Positions 1 to 6,958 of a stretch of 23,807 nt of DNA are shown piece by piece (within the stretch, counting starts at the first letter, position 1; each line of letters begins with the position of its first letter). Source of the DNA: a virus; IMG/VR virus record IMGVR_UViG_3300023184_000518, positions 1 to 23,807 of that record; one strand, given 5' to 3'. The notes below the pieces were generated by a model, which was not told the origin of the DNA, searched no databases, and saw only the letters and a list, made by a program, of their open reading frames with translations. The translations under genes were made by a program, and so were the position numbers.

Positions 1-81
1 TAAATTTCTTTCCATAAACGTTGGAGGAAATGGGCTGGTGCGCTCTTCAGGCTCAACAAGATAAATTTCAGTATTTGTCAT
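1..81 (-). CDS. 5' end of an unidentified gene, running off the window
   Basis: An ATG at 81 opens a minus-strand frame of 27 codons with no stop before the window edge. It begins MTNTEIYLVEPEERTSP, which is too short to assign to a family. It is the next gene downstream of the tail tube gene, after the HNH gene, so a tail or baseplate protein is a reasonable guess from position only. The upstream sequence is a weak purine stretch (AAGAT) close to the ATG, so the start is plausible but not strongly supported. Confidence 0.5.
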   Translation of the reverse strand, partial: MTNTEIYLVEPEERTSPFPPTFMERNL

Positions 82-145
82 ATCTTATATGATAATACAT
101 ATCTTGACGCCAGTCAAGGAAACAAATTTCGTAAAAACTAAATCG
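82..145 (-). other. short noncoding leader with a small hairpin
   Basis: This gap lies between the HNH gene and the partial gene at the left edge. It contains a perfect 6-bp stem, CTTGAC/GTCAAG at 103-118 with a 4-nt loop. On the minus strand it is followed by ATATGTATT rather than a U-run, so it is at best a weak terminator for the HNH transcript. Confidence 0.3.
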
Positions 146-247
146 CATCATTGTTTAGATCCATGGCTCAGATGAAATTATAACTCTTATGTTCCTTTTT
201 ATGGCAAAATTTACAAAGAACAATTCCGCTAACATCATTGTTTAGAT
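146..247. repeat. 15-bp direct repeat at the 3' end of the HNH gene
   Basis: CATCATTGTTTAGAT occurs at 146-160 (noncoding, just past the HNH stop) and again at 233-247 (inside the HNH coding region). The context is similar too: both copies lie just after an ATGGAT on the minus strand. This suggests a small duplication or a recombination scar at the edge of the mobile gene. Confidence 0.6.
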
Positions 248-1037
248 GATAATCCATAACGGCTTCTGATATTTTTGTTTTCAATAGAATTATGTTATCA
301 TTTGTAAGATCATAATCAGCATCTTGCAGTTCTTGATACCAATTAAGTTTTTCGGCATGAGAGTTAACAATTTCAGAAAATCTCTCTTTATCGTGATGGA
401 CTTGTAATATGCCACCACCATTACCTTGTTTTCCACATCTTGTACATTTAAAACCAGAAGCCAGTAATTTTGGATATTTCCACTCTTTATAATATTTTGG
501 ATTAGAATGACAAACACCGCCTAAATCACTAATGCCACCTTTCCATTGAGAATGATCTTTGCCTTTGAGTGTTTTTATGACACCAGTCATTCTATTTTTT
601 CGCATTCTCTCAGAGCGAATTTTTATTTCTTCTGGTTGATTGATTGCTGCCGCCATCTTAGCGACTCTACAGTCAGTTTGTTTTGTTAAGCCTGCATTCC
701 ACACATTCCCCGTTTCTGAGGATCTAAAAGGCTTATAGATGCCATTGGCGATAAGTTTTCTCCTGGATGCAATTGAGTTTGTTTTGGATTTGCTTGTTTG
801 GTAGTTATTGTTTACTCTTGACGAATGCCCTCGTTTGTAATCTCTAAAACCTGCTTCAATTCCTAAAAATTTAGTTTTCTCACCGCACCCACATTTACAT
901 GTTGGTTCTATGTTTTTAGTATATAAAGCTATATAAAGATCTTTAGATGGTTTTTTGTGTTTTTTGCGGTAATGTGTCGATAAAGAAATCAAATTATCGT
1001 ATGATTCCTCATTGCAAAATGGGCATAAAAAAGTCAT
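168..1037 (-). CDS. HNH homing endonuclease with N-terminal zinc fingers
   Basis: A 289-residue protein expected to cut DNA at a specific site and promote its own spread between related phages. Residues 5-27 form a C2H2-like finger (C5, C8, H22, H27). Residues 47-71 form a second metal site (C47, C49, C51, H71). The C-terminal HNH nuclease has C198/C201, the central HH at 214-215, and closing C275/C278 with H283. The frame is open upstream to 1130, but ATG 1037 is chosen because AGGAGT lies at 1045-1050 and the conserved finger starts directly after it. It lies between the tail tube gene and the next late gene, a typical T4-like homing-gene position. The same finger module is present in the fusion protein at 17843-19999. 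Confidence 0.85.
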   Translation of the reverse strand: MTFLCPFCNEESYDNLISLSTHYRKKHKKPSKDLYIALYTKNIEPTCKCGCGEKTKFLGIEAGFRDYKRGHSSRVNNNYQTSKSKTNSIASRRKLIANGIYKPFRSSETGNVWNAGLTKQTDCRVAKMAAAINQPEEIKIRSERMRKNRMTGVIKTLKGKDHSQWKGGISDLGGVCHSNPKYYKEWKYPKLLASGFKCTRCGKQGNGGGILQVHHDKERFSEIVNSHAEKLNWYQELQDADYDLTNDNIILLKTKISEAVMDYHLNNDVSGIVLCKFCHKKEHKSYNFI

Positions 1038-1073
1038 GCGAAATACTCCTTTTAAAAATATATCGCATGACTT
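1031..1073 (-). promoter_or_regulatory. hairpin enclosing the RBS and start codon of the HNH gene
   Basis: A perfect 11-bp inverted repeat, AAGTCATGCGA (1031-1041) and TCGCATGACTT (1063-1073), is separated by 21 nt. In the minus-strand RNA the 3' arm contains the ATG of the HNH gene and the loop contains its AGGAGT. Folding would block initiation on long read-through transcripts. A transcript starting inside the element would be free to be translated. This is the arrangement known for T4 I-TevI and some other T4 late genes. Confidence 0.6.
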
Positions 1074-1104
1074 TGTAAAAAGCCAAAAATATGAAAAGAT
1101 AGGG

Positions 1105-1596
1105 TCAGTATTGCATAACACAATTATCAAATCTTAGCGTGAGAGATATTTCTGCCATATCTGCACCGCCTTCGTATGATAAATCGCCAAAAGTTGCAGT
1201 TGTACAAAATGCTCCTTTTACATCCCAGAGTTGGATCACGGTACCAACAGGGTCGAGCATTTTTAGTTGGCAATCACGTTTATAAAAGTCTGGGTAGCCG
1301 CCACGACCCGAAACGGATTCATAACAAAGGCGAATCCATTCCATAACCTGTTGTGCGCCAGATGGTGCAATTGGGTCATGAAGTGTGACAGCCATTGTGC
1401 CGAAGGTTGTTTTACCCGCAATATAGCGAGTTGAGTTAATCCAGTTAATAGTAACTTCTTCAGTTGTTATTTCTGGTCTTGCGGCGGTTTTAATGAGGAA
1501 CGCATCAATACCTTCGATTGCGAAGACAAAGTGCCGCTTCATCATTGGCGTAAATTTCGCTGGAAGCATTTCTTCTACTGATAGTGTTTGGGCCAT
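1105..1596 (-). CDS. tail tube protein (T4 gp19-like)
   Basis: At 163 residues it has exactly the length of T4 gp19, the protein that stacks in hexameric rings to form the inner tail tube. Features typical of the family are a basic N-terminal region leading into a beta-rich body, a central GKTTFGTMAVTLHDP strand-turn-strand, and a C-terminal strand pattern ending AEISLTLRFDNCVMQY. It has a good ribosome-binding site (AGGAG, 7 nt before the ATG). It follows the two sheath genes in the transcription direction, as gp19 follows gp18 in T4. No anomalies are visible in the coding sequence. The assignment rests on length, position and pattern; an alignment was not run. Confidence 0.82.
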   Translation of the reverse strand: MAQTLSVEEMLPAKFTPMMKRHFVFAIEGIDAFLIKTAARPEITTEEVTINWINSTRYIAGKTTFGTMAVTLHDPIAPSGAQQVMEWIRLCYESVSGRGGYPDFYKRDCQLKMLDPVGTVIQLWDVKGAFCTTATFGDLSYEGGADMAEISLTLRFDNCVMQY

Positions 1597-1696
1597 GTTT
1601 TTCTCCTACTTACATTAATTATTATACATTACCGAGTTTTACTCTTCCGTCCCAACAAATTATACGTTAGTTGCTACGAAATTACTTTAATGATGC

Positions 1697-1718
1697 CTTT
1701 CAATATAAACATTGAAAG
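1697..1718 (+). promoter_or_regulatory. hairpin upstream of the plus-strand GIY-YIG gene
   Basis: An 8-bp perfect stem CTTTCAAT/ATTGAAAG with a 6-nt loop ends 21 nt before the ATG at 1740. Unlike the other homing-gene hairpins it does not cover a recognisable ribosome-binding site. It lies in the 143-bp gap between the divergent tail tube and GIY-YIG genes, which otherwise shows no clear promoter. Confidence 0.4.
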
Positions 1719-1739
1719 ATTCCATCTATAACTATAGGA

Positions 1740-2543
1740 ATGAATAAAAATATATCTGCCGTATATGCAATTAAAAACATATTAAAAAATAGAATTTATA
1801 TTGGGTCTACGTGCCATTCAGAAGATAGAAAACAAGAGCATTTTAGGGATCTTAATAATAACAAACATGCAAACGCATATTTGCAAGCTGATTATAATAT
1901 TTGTGGAAACGAAAATTTTATTTTTGAAATATTAGAAGAAGTATCAATCAATGATCTTTTGTGTGATAGAGAACAAACTTATATAGATCAATATTATGAT
2001 AAACAGGAAAATTGCTATAATATTGCAAAATTTGCTGGAAGACCTCCACCAATAATCTGGACCAAGGAAATGAAAGAAAGTTTATCTTTAAAAACAAAAG
2101 GAAAGAAAATTCATCCAAATACATTAGAGCGATTGTTTAATAAGCAAAAAAATCCTTTCGCAAAATCTGGCAATGAACATCCAAAATCAGGTAAAGCAAT
2201 GCCAGAAAACGCAAAAATTGCAATTAGCAATGCTTTGATCGGAAAAAATAAATCCGAAAAACATTGTGAGAATATATCCAAATCATTAATTGGTAAACCT
2301 TTACCAGAGTATGTTACTGAAAAATTTCGTGATGGTAGGCGTAAAGGAATTAAAAATGCAAACGCAAAATCCGTTGAACAATATGACTTGGATGGTAATT
2401 TTATAAAATCATGGCCTCTAATGTCATTTGCCGCAAAAGAAACAGGTACAAATCTTTCATCCATAAGTTCTTGCTGCGCCGGTAAATGTAAGTCTGCTAA
2501 TGGTTTTATATGGAAGAAGCCTGTAAAAACATCAAATAATTAA
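1740..2543 (+). CDS. GIY-YIG homing endonuclease with NUMOD3 and IENR1-type DNA-binding regions
   Basis: A 267-residue putative site-specific endonuclease, antisense to the surrounding tail genes. The GIY-YIG catalytic domain occupies about residues 6-95: degenerate first motif AVY at 7-9, YIG at 20-22, catalytic Arg at 30, catalytic Glu at 78 and Asn at 94. Residues about 105-185 hold repeated short NUMOD3-like segments rich in SGKxxPE/IGKxxSE patterns. Residues about 209-259 resemble an IENR1/NUMOD1 helix-turn-helix repeat (EQYDLDGNFIKSW ... GFIWK). The start is fixed by the GIY motif, but the only purine-rich stretch, AGGA, touches the ATG, so initiation looks inefficient. The gene sits between the sheath B and tube genes, apparently as an intergenic insertion. 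Confidence 0.88.
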   Translation: MNKNISAVYAIKNILKNRIYIGSTCHSEDRKQEHFRDLNNNKHANAYLQADYNICGNENFIFEILEEVSINDLLCDREQTYIDQYYDKQENCYNIAKFAGRPPPIIWTKEMKESLSLKTKGKKIHPNTLERLFNKQKNPFAKSGNEHPKSGKAMPENAKIAISNALIGKNKSEKHCENISKSLIGKPLPEYVTEKFRDGRRKGIKNANAKSVEQYDLDGNFIKSWPLMSFAAKETGTNLSSISSCCAGKCKSANGFIWKKPVKTSNN

Positions 2544-2572
2544 GCCGGAGATTATTAGTCCCCGGCTTAATT
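2538..2572. terminator. probable bidirectional terminator between convergent genes
   Basis: A perfect 11-bp inverted repeat, AATTAAGCCGG (2538-2548) and CCGGCTTAATT (2562-2572), with a 13-nt loop lies between the ends of the plus-strand GIY-YIG gene and the minus-strand sheath gene. The GC-rich stem core with A/T arms can act in both directions. The U-tracts are short, so efficiency is uncertain. Confidence 0.6.
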
Positions 2573-2585
2573 AAAACCACTTTAC

Positions 2586-2606
2586 TGGTTAGCTATCAGC
2601 TAACCA
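2586..2606 (-). other. hairpin overlapping the sheath B stop codon
   Basis: TGGTTAGCT, ATC, AGCTAACCA forms a perfect 9-bp stem with a 3-nt loop. It includes the TAG of the sheath gene and lies 13 nt from the terminator hairpin at 2538-2572. In the minus-strand RNA it could stabilise the 3' end or add to termination. No U-run follows it directly. Confidence 0.4.
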
Positions 2607-5600
2607 ACAAAATTTTCTCTGTTGGTCACAACGAAGTCTATTGACAAAAATTCAAGTGAGGTGGTAGGGATAAGGAAGATTTTACCACGAAGGGTTTTAT
2701 TATCCAAATCAGCCTGAGTTGTGGTTGATGCATCAATAACAACTTTGTATTTTTGTACACCGCCAGCAGCTTGATAGCGTTGCATGATTGGCTGAACAGC
2801 TGCATTGAATGCTTTAAGAGTTTCTTCTCTAGCTGGCTCAAACATAAATTGATTACCAACTTTACGAACCTCTCTACGGATAGCGATAAGTAGTCTTCTT
2901 ACGTTTACACGATTAAGTAGTGACTCTTTGGCTAGGGTTGTTTTTTGACCCCATACCACAGGCCCTACTCCTGGTTTAGATAGAAGAGGGTTGATGCTTG
3001 TAACGTATAGAGTATCGGCATTTGGTTTATCAATGACTGCCGCAAAATCTGTAACGTTTCCAAGTCTTGCACGAGTATAACCAGCTGGAGCATTGAACAC
3101 CTGACCAACTGTGTCGTTGTTGCCATAAGCACCAAACACTACAACTGATGGTGGCATTTTTTCATATACTACACCATTATCCAAACGAATATTTACGTCT
3201 GGGAAATATGCAGCCGCAAAGCTAGAGTTTACTCCACGATTTGAGAAGTCCAGTGCTGTTTGTGTGACGCTAACATTATCATAAGAGCCGGTTAGTGGAC
3301 TGCCTATAGAACTGAACTGTTCGATATCCATGATATAGAAACAATCAAAACGATCTTTTTCCACTGTGGTAATTGCTGTGTCTGTAATAAAACGTTCACG
3401 TATACCTGGGATAACAAGCAGTTGCATGTTTACTTCATTTACATCCGAAACAATGCTCAATGATTTGAGATAGCTTTGTACAGTAGCACCATCAGTCAAT
3501 CCACGGCTTGTCTGATCAATTTCTTGAGCGGCGGCAATGTTTTTTAGATATCTTGTGCCGTTGTTAAAGACACGAACACCATCAAATCCTCTTTCTAGAT
3601 AAAAGGAGAATTTGGCAAGTGATTGAGCGGGAGCGTTATTGACCAAGTCGCTTACTCTTAGAGCTCTTGTTTTAGTTGCGTTATCAGCAGCAATAGCGCC
3701 GTTACGAACATATTGCCAATTTAAAAGTGCTGTTGAGCTTGTGTCAGGTTTTCCATTACTACCAGTAACAACTTTAACTTTTTCTAGTGTGAATAGGTTG
3801 TTATTAAACTGATCGCTGTCTAGAATATAACTTGCAGTAGTTGTGGCTACGCCAGTATTATCATATACTGCAAACTGCATCGTAGATGAATCATCGAAAC
3901 TTGGATAGAATTTGGAATATCCAAGAATGCTTTGGTTAAATATTGAACTGCCATTGGGATCGGTTGTGCTTACTTCATTTTGGAAGTGGACGCCCCAATA
4001 AAGGTTAGAATCTACGCCATTACTATTGGCAGATTTTTTGAGATTCAATCTCATTGGCACTGGTGGCTGAACAGCTTTATAAAGTGGATATTCTCCTATG
4101 GAGCCAGTATTGAAGTATGCATTGCCTGGACCAGCTAAAAGATCTCCCTGACGAATATTGTAAAGAGAGCTGCTGCCAGCGGTTACAAGGTGCTGTGGAC
4201 CACGGAAACCGAATGGAATCGCTGATGAATCAAGTTCCATTGCTTCAACGGCATCAGCTATTTCTACACGAACATAGCGTGATTGAACTGGGTATTCTCC
4301 AGAAGTAACTACTTTCTGTGAAAATAGATCAGTATCGAAGTTGAAGAAGTTATGAATGCTACCAATTTTTTTACCAATATAATTTGGACTTGTTGGATCA
4401 AGTGTGCATTTTGCGTATTGTTCCAATACTCTTACAACGCCAAGCTCATCACGATCATCAATGCCTCTTACTTGGACATCGAAGAAGCCATATGGCTGTG
4501 TTGCTGTTCCTGGCTGAATATTAGCGATAGAGATTTTTACACTATTATTGCTGGTTTCTCCATCAGAGAGATGATGGAAGCGGAATAGATTGTAAGCATT
4601 TCCGCCGAATCCTTGTGAGATAACCCATGGAGAAAATGCACTGCCGAAACGATCTTGGAAGCCTTCATAATTTGGTGTTACAGAAGTTCCAACATTTGAA
4701 GTATGTGTACCAGCAGAACCAGAGCTTGGAACAAGGAATGCAACGTTTTCTATGCCTGCTCCACCATAAATAGATGCAGAAGCTGCGACTATTATACCTG
4801 ATCCTGTTGGCTGAGCAAAGGATGGGAAAATGTCAAATTGGCTATATAGTAAGTGCCCAGCTTGCTCTGTTTTCAATGGATCAGTATTGAATACTGATGG
4901 GAAATAATCAATAGCAGTTGGATCAAAACTGGCAGATAGAACATTTGGGTATCTTGTATCAGTACCTTTATGGCCATTTAGGATCATCACAAATTTTTGT
5001 GATCCGGCTTGTAGGTTCAAAGATCCAGTAAATGCTCCGCTAAAGCTAGCTTCAGTAGCAACAAAGGATGAGGCAGGGGCGGCGCTTGGTGCCGCAGCTG
5101 AAGATAAACGAAGAACAACGCCTGATGGAGCAAATAATACACCACGAACAATAGGGGTTGCTACATTCTGTCCAAGTGTTTGCAGGCCAGCATCAGAGAA
5201 AATGGTCGAAGCAGCAGACTGGGACATGAAACAACCTAGCATATATACGCTACCTGTTACGCCGCCAGTGTTTGCATAGCTGTTATTACCAAGTGCTCCT
5301 GCTGCACTTTCTACTGGTTGTTGTTCGCCAACAACAAACCCAGCACCTGTTACAGTGCCGTTTGCATTACGTGCAAGACCTTTGCCAGCACCAAGCACTC
5401 TTACTTGAACAAGCGGTGTAGAAGAGTTAGAAAACCATTCTCTTGCTGTTAAGTAGCCGAGTGGAGTATCTGCATTAACACCACCGAAAACTGAAACATA
5501 ATCTGATAATGTTGTTACCATCGTAGGTACAAAAGCTGGGCCTTGTACAGTAGGCGAAATTACACAAGAGGGTGTGCCTGTTGGGGTTCTTGTTGAAACT

Positions 5601-5656
5601 CCGCTTATATCAATCTCTCTAGTGCTAACACCAGCACTTCCATTGCTATTTGCCAT
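2600..5656 (-). CDS. tail sheath protein B (gp18-like), long form
   Basis: A 1018-residue contractile tail sheath protein. The N-terminus has the family signature: SAGVSTREIDISG, then a small-residue strand with QGPAFVPTMV at about 37-46, then a TLSDYVSVFGG motif. The C-terminal domain (about 900-1018) carries LLNRVNVRRLLIAIRREV and later SLEFLSIDFVV, the conserved inner domain that contacts the tube. T4 gp18 is 659 residues; the extra length lies in the middle, rich in Ser/Thr/Asn/Gly, and probably makes outward-facing domains. The ribosome-binding site is GGAGAT, 5 nt before the ATG. A paralogue (sheath A, 6959-10051) lies just upstream, separated only by a GIY-YIG gene. Confidence 0.9.
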   Translation of the reverse strand: MANSNGSAGVSTREIDISGVSTRTPTGTPSCVISPTVQGPAFVPTMVTTLSDYVSVFGGVNADTPLGYLTAREWFSNSSTPLVQVRVLGAGKGLARNANGTVTGAGFVVGEQQPVESAAGALGNNSYANTGGVTGSVYMLGCFMSQSAASTIFSDAGLQTLGQNVATPIVRGVLFAPSGVVLRLSSAAAPSAAPASSFVATEASFSGAFTGSLNLQAGSQKFVMILNGHKGTDTRYPNVLSASFDPTAIDYFPSVFNTDPLKTEQAGHLLYSQFDIFPSFAQPTGSGIIVAASASIYGGAGIENVAFLVPSSGSAGTHTSNVGTSVTPNYEGFQDRFGSAFSPWVISQGFGGNAYNLFRFHHLSDGETSNNSVKISIANIQPGTATQPYGFFDVQVRGIDDRDELGVVRVLEQYAKCTLDPTSPNYIGKKIGSIHNFFNFDTDLFSQKVVTSGEYPVQSRYVRVEIADAVEAMELDSSAIPFGFRGPQHLVTAGSSSLYNIRQGDLLAGPGNAYFNTGSIGEYPLYKAVQPPVPMRLNLKKSANSNGVDSNLYWGVHFQNEVSTTDPNGSSIFNQSILGYSKFYPSFDDSSTMQFAVYDNTGVATTTASYILDSDQFNNNLFTLEKVKVVTGSNGKPDTSSTALLNWQYVRNGAIAADNATKTRALRVSDLVNNAPAQSLAKFSFYLERGFDGVRVFNNGTRYLKNIAAAQEIDQTSRGLTDGATVQSYLKSLSIVSDVNEVNMQLLVIPGIRERFITDTAITTVEKDRFDCFYIMDIEQFSSIGSPLTGSYDNVSVTQTALDFSNRGVNSSFAAAYFPDVNIRLDNGVVYEKMPPSVVVFGAYGNNDTVGQVFNAPAGYTRARLGNVTDFAAVIDKPNADTLYVTSINPLLSKPGVGPVVWGQKTTLAKESLLNRVNVRRLLIAIRREVRKVGNQFMFEPAREETLKAFNAAVQPIMQRYQAAGGVQKYKVVIDASTTTQADLDNKTLRGKIFLIPTTSLEFLSIDFVVTNRENFVG

Positions 5657-5743
5657 GTTTTATCTCCAAATCTTAAAACGTTAACAATAAATAGAAGAAT
5701 AAAAAAAAATACCACCTATAAGACAGCTGTTTTTAATTTACTT
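5657..5743 (-). other. short intergenic gap, no clear element
   Basis: The gap between the GIY-YIG stop and the sheath B start contains the sheath RBS, a 9-A run (5701-5709) and the short palindrome ACAGCTGT. I could not fold a convincing terminator stem before the U-run. Confidence 0.35.
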
Positions 5744-6874
5744 TTAATATTGTGTTTTATTATCTGGTAGCCGCCAACCTTTATGTTGTTTGTAAATTCC
5801 TTTAAGAACACAGTGCATATTACTTTGGTTTAGATTGTGTTTTCTACAAAACTCACACAAATTTTTTCCTTCAAAAATGATTCCATCTGGACTTAAAAAT
5901 TTGAACTCTTTTGCAAGTGAATGTTCTTTTTTGTCGGACATTGTTTCTGTAGCCAACACATGCCAACCTCTATAGGATTTATTCTTCCCACTAATAACAG
6001 AGTGCATATTACCCTGCGATAGATTATTTTTCCTACAGAATTCTTTAAGATTTTTACCTTTATATTCAATTCCATCTGGCCCTATTATAGTAAAATCTTT
6101 GGCTAATCTATGCTCATCAGGAGAGTATGCGACATCTATTAATTTATTATCATATAATCGCCACCCAAGGCATTGATAAGATTTGCCGCTAAAAACTGAC
6201 ATCATCCCAGATTTATGCAATTTATTTTCCTTGCAAAATCGACTTAAATTAGCCACTTCATAAACTATACCAAAAGGAGAAATTACTTTTCCCCAATATT
6301 TTGCTTTTGAAATTGCCATTTTTTCTATAGATGATTTATTTTTACAATTTTTTTTGAATCTTTCAATTGCTTTATCAGAGTTAGCAAACTGAACCATTTT
6401 ATCTCTATAATCTTGCAAGCTCCATGTTATTTTTGCAGAATCAGATTTTCGTTTAATATAATCTGGATTTTTACTTCGCTCTTTGAAAGAGACACTCATC
6501 TTGGCTTTTGTTTTTTCTGGAGTTTTACTAACTGAGCCTTCTCTCGAATATGCATTCAATGTTAAATTGTAGCATGTTTTACCACCATCATAATATTTTT
6601 TAAGATAGACGCCTTCGACATCTAGCCGTTCTTCTTTGGTTTTACCCGTCGTGATCTCTAAAATAATAAAACTATATGCTTCTTTTCCATGCTTGTTATA
6701 GCTGTGTTGGAGGATGTTGTTATAATGTCTATTATTCTTTAAAGCAGAAAGATGCTGTTTGTATCGGGCTAAAAAATTACTTGCAGATCCTATATAAAAT
6801 TTATCATTATCATTATTTTTTATTTTATATATACCGGAATCGTTTTTGAAAATTTCTTGGTCTTCAAATAACAT
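5744..6874 (-). CDS. GIY-YIG homing endonuclease with three C-terminal DNA-binding repeats
   Basis: A 376-residue putative homing endonuclease inserted between the two sheath genes. The catalytic domain is at about residues 12-105: GIY at 14-16, YIG at 27-29, Arg 37, Glu 87 and Asn 103, all the usual key residues. A Lys-rich linker (about 110-190) contains NUMOD3-like segments. Three copies of a roughly 43-residue unit follow at about 198-240, 262-304 and 326-368. Each begins (S/G)P(D/F)G and ends GW(R/H), with a helix-turn-helix-like core (NLxxFCxxNxLxxxxMxxVxxG). The repeats probably read successive stretches of a long DNA target. Translation is likely controlled by the hairpin at 6878-6914, which covers its AGAGGA ribosome-binding site. 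Confidence 0.9.
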   Translation of the reverse strand: MLFEDQEIFKNDSGIYKIKNNDNDKFYIGSASNFLARYKQHLSALKNNRHYNNILQHSYNKHGKEAYSFIILEITTGKTKEERLDVEGVYLKKYYDGGKTCYNLTLNAYSREGSVSKTPEKTKAKMSVSFKERSKNPDYIKRKSDSAKITWSLQDYRDKMVQFANSDKAIERFKKNCKNKSSIEKMAISKAKYWGKVISPFGIVYEVANLSRFCKENKLHKSGMMSVFSGKSYQCLGWRLYDNKLIDVAYSPDEHRLAKDFTIIGPDGIEYKGKNLKEFCRKNNLSQGNMHSVISGKNKSYRGWHVLATETMSDKKEHSLAKEFKFLSPDGIIFEGKNLCEFCRKHNLNQSNMHCVLKGIYKQHKGWRLPDNKTQY

Positions 6875-6877
6875 AAA

Positions 6878-6914
6878 ACTATATCCTCTATGGTTTTAAT
6901 ATAGAGGATATAGT
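6878..6914 (-). promoter_or_regulatory. 14-bp hairpin sequestering the RBS of the GIY-YIG gene
   Basis: ACTATATCCTCTAT (6878-6891) and ATAGAGGATATAGT (6901-6914) form a perfect 14-bp stem with a 9-nt loop. In the minus-strand RNA the 3' arm carries the AGAGGA ribosome-binding site, 3 nt before the ATG region. Read-through transcripts from sheath A should therefore translate the nuclease poorly. Confidence 0.75.
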
Positions 6915-6958
6915 CATATTGTTAAGCTAAAATTAATTTTTGAGCTTATTTCTTTGTG

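Noticed and set aside
1038-1130. HNH protein starting upstream of 1037
   Set aside because: The added residues do not resemble the family, and AGGAGT with ATG 1037 explains the start better.
5701-5709. U9 run (minus strand) as an intrinsic terminator after the GIY-YIG gene
   Set aside because: No stable stem directly precedes it; the nearby ACAGCTGT palindrome has no loop.
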